Position numbers and translations under genes: made by a program. Positions 54,025-62,790 of a stretch of DNA of 64,000 nucleotides are shown here, piece after piece (positions within the stretch are counted from its first letter, which is position 1; every line of letters starts with the position of its first letter). The stretch comes from Alteripontixanthobacter maritimus (GTDB lineage Bacteria > Pseudomonadota > Alphaproteobacteria > Sphingomonadales > Sphingomonadaceae): positions 1,559,501 through 1,623,500 of the forward strand of contig NZ_QBKA01000002.1 in the NCBI RefSeq assembly GCF_003340475.1. The letters run 5' to 3'. The notes below the pieces were generated by a model. It was not told where the DNA came from. It saw only the letters and a list, made by a program, of their open reading frames with translations, and searched no databases.

Positions 54025-54915
54025 ATGAACGCCCCTGCCAAGTTCGAAACCGAAACCGTCCGAGATCCTGCCTTTGTCAGCCCGGCCCCTTCAGACCTGA
54101 CGATCACTGTGCGCGACCGCCGGTTCGGGCGCGATACCGCCCCACGCCGCTGGTGGGTGAATGACGATCCGGTTGCGACCGCGTGGTTCAACGCCCTGTC
54201 CGCCACCTTCCCCCGTGGCGAAGCGTTCTTCATCGAATCGGTAAAGGCTTGCCGGAATGGCGCTGCACCGCAGTTGCGCGACGAAATTCGTGCTTTCGTG
54301 CGGCAGGAAATCAACCATACCCGCGAACACGTCGCCATGAACCGCATGGCCAGCGATAGTGGATACGACATTGCAGCCATCGACAGGCGCGTCGAAGATC
54401 TTCTCGCGCAGATCAAGGAACGCCCCGCCGCCATCAACCTGGCGGCCACCATGGCTCTGGAACACTTCACCGCAATGCTGGGCCATCAACTGCTGGCCGA
54501 TCCGGTACATCTTCATGGCGCGGAGCCGGAGTTCGGTGATCTGTGGCGCTGGCATGCTGCAGAAGAGATCGAGCACAAGGGCGTCGCCTACGATACTTGG
54601 CTGCACCATACTCGCAACTGGAGCCGCTTTCGCCGCTGGAAGGTCAAATCGCTCATGATGCTGATCGTCACCACGCGCTTCGTGAAGCATCGTTATCAGG
54701 ACATGCTCGACCTGCTTGCGCAGGACGGCCTGACCAGTGCGAAATGGAAATGGCGCGCATTGAAATATTTGTTCGGAAATCCCGGCTTTTTCCGCAAGAT
54801 CGCGGGCGGATGGGCAGCGTATTTCCTTCCCGGCTTCCACCCTTGGAACGAGGATGACCGCGAACTCATTGGCCTTTACGAAAGCGAGTTTTCCGGCGCA
54901 GTCCTGGCTGACTGA
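54025..54915 (+). CDS. Predicted metal-dependent hydrolase (PF10118 type)
   Basis: A 296-residue protein with the Glu/His pattern of the PF10118 predicted metal-dependent hydrolase family: RQEINHTREHVAMNRM, MALEHFTAMLGHQLL and WHAAEEIEHKGVAYDTW. The spacing of EExxH-type motifs suggests a di-iron centre in a helical bundle. The mid-to-late part has a hydrophobic stretch (SLMMLIVTTRFV), perhaps membrane-associated. The reaction is not established for the family. Likely controlled by the divergent TetR gene. Confidence 0.88.
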   Translation: MNAPAKFETETVRDPAFVSPAPSDLTITVRDRRFGRDTAPRRWWVNDDPVATAWFNALSATFPRGEAFFIESVKACRNGAAPQLRDEIRAFVRQEINHTREHVAMNRMASDSGYDIAAIDRRVEDLLAQIKERPAAINLAATMALEHFTAMLGHQLLADPVHLHGAEPEFGDLWRWHAAEEIEHKGVAYDTWLHHTRNWSRFRRWKVKSLMMLIVTTRFVKHRYQDMLDLLAQDGLTSAKWKWRALKYLFGNPGFFRKIAGGWAAYFLPGFHPWNEDDRELIGLYESEFSGAVLAD

Positions 54916-54945
54916 TCCGACCGAACCAAAAGCGCCGAACAGTTT

Positions 54946-55497
54946 TTAAGCCGCCCGGCGCTCCGATTCGCAGCAAAAGATGTCGGTGCGGGTCAGGTCG
55001 ATGGTGAAGTCGCGGCCGTCCGCCTCCGCTCCACGTGCCTTGCTATAACGCATCGAAGATGTGCCGGTCGGTTTGAACCCGGCCTTGCGCAAAACCGCGC
55101 CCGATGCCGGATTGTCCCCGAAATGGCTCGCGATCAGGCGCGTGTGACCGAGCGTCCGGGCGATTTGCAACAATGCCAGCACCGCTTCGGTGGCAAACCC
55201 GTGCCCCCAATGCGCGCGGGCAATCCAGTAGCCCAGCTCCACATCGCCTTCATGTTCGCCCAACCCGACGCTACCTACCAGCCGTGTGCCGGACGCGTTC
55301 GGTTCGAACAGCAAAAAGCGTGGAAGACCTGGCTCGACCGGCAATTGCAGAAATTCCCGCGCGTGCTCGTGAAGATAGGGCCACGGCGCGGTCGCCAGAT
55401 TGCGCACGATTGCTTCGTCGGCAATGCCGGCATGGAGCGCGCGCGAGTCTTCGGGCCAGGGCGGGCGCATCAACATGCGCCGGGTACGGTGAAACAT
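54946..55497 (-). CDS. GNAT family N-acetyltransferase
   Basis: A 183-residue acetyltransferase of the RimJ/RimL-like group. RMLMRPPWPEDSRAL opens the fold. The acetyl-CoA loop is ARAHWGHGFATEAVLALLQIA with the expected R/Q-x-x-G-x-G/A pattern altered to HWGHGFA. LIASHFGDNPASGAVLRKAGF is the typical C-terminal motif. The substrate could be a ribosomal or other protein N-terminus, or a small molecule. The ATG at 55497 is chosen over one 22 codons upstream. Confidence 0.88.
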   Translation of the reverse strand: MFHRTRRMLMRPPWPEDSRALHAGIADEAIVRNLATAPWPYLHEHAREFLQLPVEPGLPRFLLFEPNASGTRLVGSVGLGEHEGDVELGYWIARAHWGHGFATEAVLALLQIARTLGHTRLIASHFGDNPASGAVLRKAGFKPTGTSSMRYSKARGAEADGRDFTIDLTRTDIFCCESERRAA

Positions 55498-55608
55498 CGT
55501 CCTTCTCCATCGCCCCGCTGCGTCATCGTCACTTACCAACGTATGATGACAGCGAGGTTTCACGGCGACCCGTTCGGGACAGACCGTGCGATTTGCGAGG
55601 GAGATACG

Positions 55609-55659
55609 AAAAGAGAGAGACGGGCTCCCTGAACCAGGAAAGCCCTATCTCCCTCTTTT
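55609..55659 (-). terminator. Hairpin after the rplU-rpmA operon
   Basis: AAAAGAG..GAGA on one side and TCTCCCTCTTTT on the other pair over about 12 bp, extended by GGGCT/AGCCC inside, around a 14-base loop. Read on the minus strand it ends in CTCTCTCTTTTCG, about 70 bp after the rpmA stop. A second hairpin CGGCCGG/CCGGCCG lies closer at 55667-55687. Confidence 0.7.
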
Positions 55660-55728
55660 GGAAAATCGGCCGGTTCATGCCCGGCCGGGGACTATCCTGC
55701 TGGATAATCCCGGTGTTGGATCATCCGA

Positions 55729-55998
55729 TTATTCTGCGGCTTCCGCCAGCATGTCGACCGAGACGTATTTGCGGTCCTGGCGGCCCTTGTGGAATCGTAC
55801 CACGCCGTCATTCAGGGCGAACAGCGTGTGGTCCTTGCCCATCCCGACATTGCTGCCCGGATAGAACTTGGTACCGCGCTGGCGCACGATAATGTTGCCC
55901 GCGATCACGTTCTCGCTGCCGAATTTTTTGACGCCAAGGCGCCGGCCTGCCGAATCGCGACCGTTACGCGATGAACCGCCTGCTTTTTTATGTGCCAT
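55729..55998 (-). CDS. rpmA: 50S ribosomal protein L27
   Basis: An 89-residue L27 starting [16 protein letters not shown], whose flexible N-terminus reaches the peptidyl transferase centre. The core [21 protein letters not shown] and [13 protein letters not shown] are fully conserved. It follows rplU after a 12-bp gap, the usual ribosomal pair. Confidence 0.97.
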   Translation of the reverse strand: MAHKKAGGSSRNGRDSAGRRLGVKKFGSENVIAGNIIVRQRGTKFYPGSNVGMGKDHTLFALNDGVVRFHKGRQDRKYVSVDMLAEAAE

Positions 55999-56010
55999 TG
56001 CGCTTGGTCC

Positions 56011-56571
56011 TTACTTCTTGTCGGTCTTCTTGGGCTCTGCCTTCTTGGCAGGAGCCTTTTTCTTAGGCGCCGAATCGCTGGTACCCGAAGCGTTTTCGCC
56101 AGCAGTCTTTTTCGGCGCAGCTTGCTTCGCGACCGGCTTGTCAGCCTTCTTGGTCGCAGCGTCGGTCGCAGCACTCTTGGCCGGGGCCTTCGTGCCAACA
56201 TCCTTCTTGGGCGCATCGGCCTTGGTATCATCCGCCGTCTTGGTCGCGGCCTTTTTCGGTGCAGCCTTCTTGTCGTCACCGACCGAAAGTATCCGCAACA
56301 ACGTCAGCTGCTGGCGATGGCCCTGCTTCCGGCGATAGTTGTGACGACGCTTCTTCTTGAAGACGATCACCTTTTCGCTTTTCGCCTGAGCGATGATCTC
56401 GGCGGAAACGCTGACCTTGGCCGCGTCCTCCATCGTATCGCCTTCACCGGCCAGCAGGACATCGCCCAGCGTCACGGTGTCACCGGCTTCGCCAGCCATC
56501 TTCTCGACAGCCAATTTGTCTCCGGCAGCAACCCGATATTGTTTGCCGCCCGTACGCACGATTGCGAACAT
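56011..56571 (-). CDS. rplU: 50S ribosomal protein L21 with long basic C-terminal tail
   Basis: A 186-residue L21. Residues 1-98 match the family ([38 protein letters not shown]). Residues 99-186 are an added Lys/Ala/Pro/Thr-rich tail ([12 protein letters not shown] to [13 protein letters not shown]), about as long as the core, resembling histone H1-like or AlgP-like tails. Usual L21 is near 100-105 residues. ATG 56571 gives the canonical start. It precedes rpmA. Confidence 0.95.
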   Translation of the reverse strand: MFAIVRTGGKQYRVAAGDKLAVEKMAGEAGDTVTLGDVLLAGEGDTMEDAAKVSVSAEIIAQAKSEKVIVFKKKRRHNYRRKQGHRQQLTLLRILSVGDDKKAAPKKAATKTADDTKADAPKKDVGTKAPAKSAATDAATKKADKPVAKQAAPKKTAGENASGTSDSAPKKKAPAKKAEPKKTDKK

Positions 56572-56660
56572 GGTCGTATCACTTCCATTATATTGTATGG
56601 TCGCCCTTGTTGGCGACGCAGCAGCCACCCGCCAATTGCATGGCGGCCGAAAGAAGGGTC

Positions 56661-56689
56661 CCGTTACCCACCGGTGCCGGCCAAGTCAA
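56661..56689 (-). promoter_or_regulatory. Candidate promoter for rplU-rpmA
   Basis: On the minus strand TTGACT (56689-56684), a 17-base spacer and TAACGG (56666-56661) form a sigma-70-like promoter with a poor -10 box, about 90 bp before the rplU start. The long leader leaves room for autogenous control. Confidence 0.4.
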
Positions 56690-56771
56690 CTTAGAATGCG
56701 GCAATTACCGGTGCAAACTCGGCTTGCCATCCGGTATAGCGCCGCCCGATTGTCATGCTAAAGATGCCGGT

Positions 56772-57305
56772 ATGACAAGTATCACAAGCCTGCGGTCTGC
56801 CGCCATTCTTTTCGCCGGCGCAATCACGCTGGCAGGCTGTGCGTCTACCGCCGGCGACTATCCCTCGCTAGCAATCCGCGATGTCGAGCGGGTGAGCGGC
56901 GAAATGCCAGCCCCGGCCGATCCCGAACCGCTTCCTGCGCCAACCGCTCCTGCAGCTTCCTTGCTGGACCAGCTTGCAAGCCTGCGGGCGGAAGCGGCGT
57001 CGGCCCAGCGCACCTTTGCTGCTGCCCGCCCCCGCGCCGAACGTAGCGTGGCTGCCGGGGGGCGTGCGTCCACCGGTAGCGATGCATGGGCCGAAGCACA
57101 GGTTGCGCTAGCCGATCTGATTGCGATTCGCAGCCGCACCGCGGTTCCGCTCGGCACGCTCGATGCGCTGTTCGTAGATGCCGAAGTGGAAGGCTATTCC
57201 GCCTCGCGCGAACTGGCCGCCATCAGCGAAGTACGCGCAGAAGCGATTGCACTGGTGTCCGCGCAGGATCGTACGATTGCCAGATTGGCCGCCCGTATCA
57301 GGTAG
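56772..57305 (+). CDS. Small lipoprotein with helical domain
   Basis: A 177-residue lipoprotein. ITLAGCAST gives the lipobox at Cys23 after a short hydrophobic signal (SLRSAAILFAGAITLAG). A Pro-rich linker (PAPADPEPLPAPTAPAA) leads to a helical domain rich in Ala, Glu and Arg (LLDQLASLRAEAASAQRTFAA and later AISEVRAEAIALVSAQDRTI), probably a coiled coil in the periplasm. I do not recognise the family. It overlaps the end of moaE by 8 bp, convergent. Confidence 0.75.
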   Translation: MTSITSLRSAAILFAGAITLAGCASTAGDYPSLAIRDVERVSGEMPAPADPEPLPAPTAPAASLLDQLASLRAEAASAQRTFAAARPRAERSVAAGGRASTGSDAWAEAQVALADLIAIRSRTAVPLGTLDALFVDAEVEGYSASRELAAISEVRAEAIALVSAQDRTIARLAARIR

Positions 57306-57780
57306 GGTCCGCCGCCCACCGCGCGAGATCGGAGTGGTCTTGATCGCGCGGTTGGATCCAGTGCCAGCCATCGCTGCGGCGTTCGCGCTTCCAGAACCAG
57401 GCGGCGCTTTTCAAATGGTCCATCAGGTAATCGGTCGCTTCGAATGCGGCCCGGCGATGCGCGGCAGCGGCAGCTACCAGCACGATCGGCGCGCCCGGCT
57501 GCATCACGCCGACCCGGTGCCAGCACAACAGTCCAGCCAACGTCCAGCGGGACAGCGCCGCATGCGCCAGCTCTTGCATGACAGGCAATGTCAGGGGGTC
57601 ATAATGCGTGAGCTCAAGCGCTTTCGTGCCCGCATCGGATCGCACCTTACCGCAAAAACTGGCGATACCGCCCGCGCCGGGATGTGCCGCGTTGAAGGCG
57701 GCCAGCGCCTCGCCCACGGAAAAGCCGGAGCCGAGCAAACGGACATCGGCCGGACGGGCAATTTTCACCCTGTCAGCCAC
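57298..57780 (-). CDS. moaE: Molybdopterin synthase catalytic subunit
   Basis: A 160-residue MoaE, the large subunit that adds the two sulphurs to precursor Z. GGIASFCGKVRSD and LELTHYDPL are conserved. CWHRVGVMQPG, AAAAHRRAAFEATDYLMD and the late KSAAWFWKRE are the active Lys-containing parts. A GTG at 57780 overlaps the moaD stop by 8 bp. It is the last gene of the moaA-moaD-moaE block. Confidence 0.93.
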   Translation of the reverse strand: MADRVKIARPADVRLLGSGFSVGEALAAFNAAHPGAGGIASFCGKVRSDAGTKALELTHYDPLTLPVMQELAHAALSRWTLAGLLCWHRVGVMQPGAPIVLVAAAAAHRRAAFEATDYLMDHLKSAAWFWKRERRSDGWHWIQPRDQDHSDLARWAADPT

Positions 57781-58015
57781 CGCTTACGGGGGGGAGCAGC
57801 GCAATTTCATCACCGTCCACGGCTGCCAGAGTGGTTTTGTCGGCCAGCACCCGCCCGGCGCAGGCAATGTTCACACGCTCGCCACGCAATTCGCTTGCAA
57901 CTGCATCGGGGACAGCGGCGATCAGCCCTGCCCAGTCCAGCGGCGCATCTACGGCAATAGAATCAGACGTTGCCAGATCGCGCAAGGGGCCCAGGAACAG
58001 GATCGTTATCGCCAT
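57773..58015 (-). CDS. moaD: Molybdopterin synthase sulfur carrier subunit
   Basis: An 80-residue ubiquitin-like protein that ends in the required Gly-Gly (PPVSGG), which carries the thiocarboxylate used by MoaE. ITILFLGPLRDLA at the start and GDEIALLPP near the end are typical. It lies between moaA and moaE, starting 2 bp after the moaA stop. The longer open frame upstream is antisense noise. Confidence 0.92.
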   Translation of the reverse strand: MAITILFLGPLRDLATSDSIAVDAPLDWAGLIAAVPDAVASELRGERVNIACAGRVLADKTTLAAVDGDEIALLPPVSGG

Positions 58016-58017
58016 TA

Positions 58018-59034
58018 CTAACCGCCGGTGACCGACATGTGGCGCGGCTGCGCCGGCGCTTCGCCAGGCGCGCGAATGGCAAAATTGTGCCGCGCGGGTT
58101 TGATCCGCATGGCCGTTTCCAGTCCGTCTGCCAGTTCGGTTTCGGGGTCGGCAGAGCGCATTGCGGCGCGCAGATCGACTCGCTCCCCCCCGCCGAGACA
58201 GGGGTAAAGCTGGCCAGTCGCAGTCACGCGAATGCGGTTGCAACCGGCGCAGAAATTGTCGGTCAGCGGTGTAATTAGCCCCAGCCTGCCGCCCGTTTCC
58301 GCCACATTCCAGTAACGCGCCGGCCCGGCGCTGCGATGGCCCGACGGGGTCAGGGTCCAGCGCTGGTCCAGCCTTTCCTTGACCGCATCGAGCGGCAGAT
58401 AATGATCAATCCGGTCGCCATCGACTTCGCCCAGCGGCATGACCTCGATCAGGGTGCAATCGTGCCCTTCGCCATGCGCCCAGGCGATAAGGTCGGGCAA
58501 CTCCACCTCGTTCAGACCTTTCAGCGCGACCGTGTTCAGTTTGACCCGCAACCCTGCAGCCTTTGCCGCGGCGATACCGTTCAGCACCTGGGACAAAGCG
58601 TCTCGCCGCGTAAGCTTCCGGAACAGCGCCGGATCGCGGGTATCGAGCGAGACGTTCACGCGCCGCACACCGGCCGCCGCCAGAGCCTCTGCGTGGGTTC
58701 CCAATTGCGTGCCGTTGGTAGTCAGCGTCAACTCGTCGAGGCCGTTACCAAGTCGGCGGCCCAGCGCGCGAACCATATCCATCACATCGCGCCGCACGAG
58801 GGGCTCGCCACCGGTCAATCGGATGGTACGGACGCCGCGCGCCATGAAGCCCAGCGCCAGTTGGTACAGCTCTTCCAGCGTCAGCACTTCGGCACGCGGC
58901 AGGAACTGCATTCGTTCGGGCATGCAATAGGTGCAGCGAAGGTCGCAGCGATCCGTCACCGACATCCTGAGATAGGTGATTTCGCGCGCGAAGCCATCAA
59001 CCAGGGGGGCAAGGGAGGAAGCGAGCGCGGTCAT
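58018..59034 (-). CDS. moaA: GTP 3',8-cyclase MoaA
   Basis: A 338-residue radical SAM enzyme that starts molybdopterin synthesis from GTP. The SAM-cluster Cys residues are C30, C34 and C37 in SVTDRCDLRCTYC. TGGEPLVRRD binds SAM, and the second Fe-S site is NFCAGCNRIRV with a third Cys in LYPCLGGG. The C-terminal GG (MSVTGG) needed for catalysis is present. Its ATG overlaps the stop of the upstream SDR-like gene (ATGA). Confidence 0.95.
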   Translation of the reverse strand: MTALASSLAPLVDGFAREITYLRMSVTDRCDLRCTYCMPERMQFLPRAEVLTLEELYQLALGFMARGVRTIRLTGGEPLVRRDVMDMVRALGRRLGNGLDELTLTTNGTQLGTHAEALAAAGVRRVNVSLDTRDPALFRKLTRRDALSQVLNGIAAAKAAGLRVKLNTVALKGLNEVELPDLIAWAHGEGHDCTLIEVMPLGEVDGDRIDHYLPLDAVKERLDQRWTLTPSGHRSAGPARYWNVAETGGRLGLITPLTDNFCAGCNRIRVTATGQLYPCLGGGERVDLRAAMRSADPETELADGLETAMRIKPARHNFAIRAPGEAPAQPRHMSVTGG

Positions 59035-59384
59035 GCTGCCTGTATTCCCGCAGCCGTCTTGCCGTCGCCATCCACGTCCAGCAGCTGTCCAGTGATCCCC
59101 GGCGCGGAGGCAAGATATGCAAGCGCGGCGTCCACCGCATCCTGTTCGTTACCGGCGACAATATTGACCCGCCGGGGTGCTGCCTCGCGGGCCAGGCCGC
59201 GTACCATTGCGACCCGCCAATTGCGGTGCGTATGATCCGCCACGCCTAGCACGATGATGCAGTCGGCTCTTTCCGTTGCCTGCCGGATTGCGGCCAGCCA
59301 ATCGTTCTGGAACATCGCTGCCGCGTCCAGCGGGGCGGCGGGCAGCGCGCCCACATCTATCCGCTGGATCCCGGCGGATGCCAT
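59031..59384 (-). CDS. Short Rossmann-fold protein, likely truncated SDR
   Basis: A 117-residue protein between folB and moaA. The N-terminal part is unusual (MASAGIQRIDVGALPAAPLD), but RRVNIVAGNEQDAVDAALAY and ASAPGITGQLLDVDGDGK resemble the last two strands and substrate loop of short-chain dehydrogenases such as FolM/pteridine reductase. The nucleotide-binding TGxxxGIG and the YxxxK site are absent. ATG 59384 follows the folB stop after one base; its stop overlaps the moaA start. Possibly a degenerate pteridine reductase with another role. Confidence 0.7.
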   Translation of the reverse strand: MASAGIQRIDVGALPAAPLDAAAMFQNDWLAAIRQATERADCIIVLGVADHTHRNWRVAMVRGLAREAAPRRVNIVAGNEQDAVDAALAYLASAPGITGQLLDVDGDGKTAAGIQAA

Positions 59385-59385
59385 A

Positions 59386-59757
59386 TCAGCGCCGCTCGCG
59401 CCGTAGGGTGATGCCGATTTTTTCATTCGCTTCAGCAATAGCCAGCTTCACGATCCGCACTGTGACAGCGAGCACGCGCACGTCCTGCGCAAACAGCGTG
59501 TCGCAGATATGGTCGGCCACCGCCTCGATCAGCTTGAAATGCACGCCTTCCGGCAAGGCTTCGGTCGCGGCGAATTTCAGGTCCATGTAATTCTTGCTGC
59601 GATCGAGCGGCGTATCGGGTGTGTATTGTGCGTCGGGCTTCAGTTCGGCAACAATCGAAATACGCAGAGGCTGCGCCTTGCCGGTCTCCTCCGAATAGAT
59701 ACCCGTCAGGATATCGGTTTCCAGGTCGGCGACTTCGAGGATTAGGGTATCGGCCAT
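59386..59757 (-). CDS. folB: Dihydroneopterin aldolase
   Basis: A 123-residue FolB, which cleaves dihydroneopterin in folate synthesis. LEVADLETDILTGIYSEETGK opens the fold. SKNYMDLKFAATEALPEG has the conserved Tyr, and FKLIEAVADHICDTLF carries the active Glu. VRILAVTVRIVKL-type strands follow. ATG 59757 is the correct start; an upstream open frame is not supported. Upstream of the SDR-like gene and moaA in one direction. Confidence 0.93.
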   Translation of the reverse strand: MADTLILEVADLETDILTGIYSEETGKAQPLRISIVAELKPDAQYTPDTPLDRSKNYMDLKFAATEALPEGVHFKLIEAVADHICDTLFAQDVRVLAVTVRIVKLAIAEANEKIGITLRRERR

Positions 59758-59816
59758 AGAGCCAGGGAAATGGCAGCGTGCAGTGCGATATACAAGGTCT
59801 AGCCGCGCGTCCGGAT

Positions 59817-60725
59817 CTAGCGCGCCCGCCACCGTGCGAAGATTGCTGTGGGAAGCAGACGCGAAGCAGCGTCCGCGCCGTCCGCATCCTCCGCCACCGC
59901 CAGATCGCCATGTTCGATGGTACCGGGAAGGTCGGCAAAATGTTCCGCCAGCAATCCCGCCAGCGCCAGGCTGGATATTCGCACGGCATACACCGTAAGG
60001 AACAGAAACCGGCTATCTTCGTCCAGCAGCGCGCGGCAATCGGCAATCAGGCCGGGCAGCCCTTCTTCCAGCCGCCAGATTTCGCCATTGGGGCCGCGTC
60101 CGAATTTCGGCGGGTCTAGAATGATCCCATCATAGCGTTTTTCGCGCCGCACTTCGCGCGCTGCAAATTTCGTCGCATCATCGACGAGCCAGCGGATTGG
60201 CTTGTCTTCCAAATCCGACATCGCTGCATTTTCGCGGGCCTGCGCCACGGATTTCTTCGACGCATCGACATGCGTGACCGGGCCATAACGCGACAGAGCA
60301 AGCGATCCCACGCCGGTGTAACCGAACAGATTGAGTGTCGATGCATCGTCACGACCTTCGAGCTGTTCGCCCATCCAGTCCCACACAGGCGCCATATCGG
60401 GGAAGAAGTCGAGGTGGCGGAAGGGCGTGCATTGCGCGGTGAAGCGCACACCGTCCTTCCAGTGCAGCGACCAGCCATCGTCCGGCACGCCTTGCGCATG
60501 TTGCCAGCGCCCGCCGCCATCCTCGTCCGAACCGGGCACGAACTCCCCATGCGCCTCCCACGCCTCGGCTGGCAGGCGCGGGGCCCACATCGCCTGGGGT
60601 TCGGGTCGGATGAAGCGGTATCGGCCGTAGCGTTCAAGTTTTCGCCCATGCCCGCTATCGACAAGGCCATAATCCGCCCACCCGGTGCCGGTCATCAGCA
60701 ATGGCTGGCTGGCAAGGCGGACCAT
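59817..60725 (-). CDS. Class I SAM-dependent methyltransferase (RlmI-like)
   Basis: A 302-residue methyltransferase. The SAM-binding motif is LNLFGYTGVGSLALSRYG, with HVDASKKSVAQARENA next, and the NPPF-like active-site motif appears as IILDPPKFGRGPNGE. The early FIRPEPQAMWAP to RFTAQCTPFRHLDFFPDMAP part is typical of the RlmI/RlmK group that methylates 23S rRNA. The exact nucleotide is unknown. Its ATG overlaps the thrC stop by one base (TGATG). Confidence 0.88.
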   Translation of the reverse strand: MVRLASQPLLMTGTGWADYGLVDSGHGRKLERYGRYRFIRPEPQAMWAPRLPAEAWEAHGEFVPGSDEDGGGRWQHAQGVPDDGWSLHWKDGVRFTAQCTPFRHLDFFPDMAPVWDWMGEQLEGRDDASTLNLFGYTGVGSLALSRYGPVTHVDASKKSVAQARENAAMSDLEDKPIRWLVDDATKFAAREVRREKRYDGIILDPPKFGRGPNGEIWRLEEGLPGLIADCRALLDEDSRFLFLTVYAVRISSLALAGLLAEHFADLPGTIEHGDLAVAEDADGADAASRLLPTAIFARWRAR

Positions 60726-62140
60726 CAGGTCGCAGGCGAGGCGGCAGTGGCGCGGTCCGCCACGAATGCCGCCACCGCATCATATTCGCCGGGAAGGTCG
60801 GTGCAAAACTCCTCGCGCCCGAACAGATCGCCCATGCGCGCGGGCAGGCTTGGTCTGGTGCCAAGGGCGCGCTCCACCGCATCGCGGAACTTGGCTGGAT
60901 GCGCGGTCGCCAGCGTGACTACCGGTATGTCGGGCGCGATTCCCTCTGCCGCGCGGGCGGCATGGAGGCCGATAGCAGTATGCGGGTCGATCACCTGTCC
61001 AGCGCGGTCGTGCGCCCAGCGCATGGCCCCGGACATGGCATCCGCATCTGCGCGTGCGCTGGTCAGCAGGCCCGACGCGCCGGTACGCTGCGCGTCCGTA
61101 AGTCGCATGGCGCGCTCCAGTTCGAACCCGTCCATCTGCCGGGCCAGCGCTGTCCCATCGCGCCCGCCGCAATCGAACAGCAGCCGTTCGAAATTGGAAC
61201 TCACCTGGATATCCATGCTGGGCGAGGCGGTGGGCGTAACATCGCCCGCGCTGTAATCACCATTCGCCAGCGCGCGGTGGAGGATATCGTTGACGTTGGT
61301 GGCCACGATCAGCCGCTCCACCGGCAGGCCCATCTTCGCCGCGACATAGCCTGCAAACACGTCACCGAAATTACCGGTCGGTACGGAAAACGCCACCTTT
61401 CGCTGCGGCGCACCCAATTGCATGGCGGCGGCGAAGTAATACACCACCTGCGCCATCAACCGCGCCCAGTTGATCGAATTGACCGCCCCGATATGGAAGC
61501 GTGTATTCATCGCTGGATCGCGGAACATTCGCTTCACCATGGCCTGGGCATCGTCGAAACTGGCATCTTCGACCGCGATGTTGTGCACGTTTGGCGCGCG
61601 CATGGTGGTCATCTGGCGGCGCTGAACGTCGCTCACCCGGCCCTTCGGGTGGAGCATGAAGATATCGATCCGCTCCCGCCCGGCCACCGCATCGATCGCC
61701 GCGCTCCCGGTATCGCCGCTGGTCGCGCCGACGATGGTGAGATGATCGTCCGAGCGTTTGAGGAAGGTTTCAAACAGCCGACCAAGCAGCTGCAGTGCCA
61801 CATCCTTGAACGCCAGCGTCGGCCCATGAAACAGTTCGAGCAACCAGTGCTGCTGGTCGAGCTGAACCAGCGGCGTCACCGCATCATGGCTGAAGCGTCC
61901 GTAAGCGCGGTCGCACAGATCCTGCAGCTCGTCTGGTGACAAACTGCCCGCCACGAATGGTGTCATGATCCGCGCGGCAAGCTCCGCATAAGGCAGCCCT
62001 GCCATCGCGGCGATTTCGCTTTCGGAAAAGCGCGGCCATTCCTGCGGCAGATACAGTCCGCCATCGCTGGCAAGGCCGGCTAGAGTGACACCTTCGAAGT
62101 CGAGAACTGGCGCGGTGCCGCGGGTCGATACGTATTGCAT
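60725..62140 (-). CDS. thrC: Threonine synthase
   Basis: A 471-residue PLP enzyme that makes threonine from phosphohomoserine. HGPTLAFKDVALQLLGRL carries the PLP Lys, and GATSGDTGSAAIDAVAG the Ser/Gly phosphate loop. FSVPTGNFGDVFAGYVAAKMG is also conserved. The start MQYVSTRGTAPVLDFEGV is the usual one, and the 47 upstream codons are noise. It lies after the SURF1 gene, as in other sphingomonads. Confidence 0.95.
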   Translation of the reverse strand: MQYVSTRGTAPVLDFEGVTLAGLASDGGLYLPQEWPRFSESEIAAMAGLPYAELAARIMTPFVAGSLSPDELQDLCDRAYGRFSHDAVTPLVQLDQQHWLLELFHGPTLAFKDVALQLLGRLFETFLKRSDDHLTIVGATSGDTGSAAIDAVAGRERIDIFMLHPKGRVSDVQRRQMTTMRAPNVHNIAVEDASFDDAQAMVKRMFRDPAMNTRFHIGAVNSINWARLMAQVVYYFAAAMQLGAPQRKVAFSVPTGNFGDVFAGYVAAKMGLPVERLIVATNVNDILHRALANGDYSAGDVTPTASPSMDIQVSSNFERLLFDCGGRDGTALARQMDGFELERAMRLTDAQRTGASGLLTSARADADAMSGAMRWAHDRAGQVIDPHTAIGLHAARAAEGIAPDIPVVTLATAHPAKFRDAVERALGTRPSLPARMGDLFGREEFCTDLPGEYDAVAAFVADRATAASPAT

Positions 62141-62196
62141 ATTATGCTGCGGCGTAGCCGTGGCAGGGCGCGCTCGCAAGCAGCCTGTGCCGCGCT

Positions 62197-62790
62197 CTAT
62201 TGCTGCTCTCGTGAAGCCCTGTGTCGCCGCCGGATCGCCAGCCAGTAGATGACCAGCGCGGTCAGGGCGAACAGGAACCACTGGACGGCGTAGGCAAGAT
62301 GGTTGTTCGGAACGTCAGCGGGGTCGGGCACGGCAAGCGGTTCGAGCCCGGGCGCAGGCTCTGCCAATTGCACACGCGCGCCATCGCGGCCACCCGCCGT
62401 TACAAGTCCGGTCACGGTACCGCCGTCCCATCCCTCGAACACTGGATTGCGCGACCATCCCAGTTTCACATCCGCCGCGCCGCGGCCGGTTTCGCACCGA
62501 GCGATATGCGCCAAGCCAGATTGTCCACGAGCACTGCGCCCGGCGATTGCTTCGCGGCCCATTACTCGCATGCAGTCGAAGGTGGTCGGGTGGAACAGGT
62601 CTTCTTCCCGGGCTACGCCGCCGCCAGCGGCAGGAAACGGCACCTGCGCGCCACTGACCAGTGCCGCTTCGTACCGGGCAATCATCGCTTCTTTCTCATC
62701 CGCGCGGCCAAGCTGCCAGAAACCGAGCGCAATCATCGTCGCGACTGCCGCTGCAACTACGATGGTGGGTATTATCGGAAGCCGGTTCAT
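62197..62790 (-). CDS. SURF1 family cytochrome oxidase assembly protein
   Basis: A 197-residue membrane protein. An N-terminal helix (IIPTIVVAAAVATMIALGFW, ending WQLGRADEK) and a C-terminal helix (HLAYAVQWFLFALTALVIYWL) flank a soluble loop, the SURF1 topology. GFWQLGRADEKEAMI is the diagnostic start. It is shorter than most SURF1 proteins (about 230-250), with a reduced loop. It helps build the haem a3 site of aa3 oxidase, consistent with the COX3 gene upstream. It overlaps DUF983 by 4 bp. Confidence 0.9.
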   Translation of the reverse strand: MNRLPIIPTIVVAAAVATMIALGFWQLGRADEKEAMIARYEAALVSGAQVPFPAAGGGVAREEDLFHPTTFDCMRVMGREAIAGRSARGQSGLAHIARCETGRGAADVKLGWSRNPVFEGWDGGTVTGLVTAGGRDGARVQLAEPAPGLEPLAVPDPADVPNNHLAYAVQWFLFALTALVIYWLAIRRRHRASREQQ

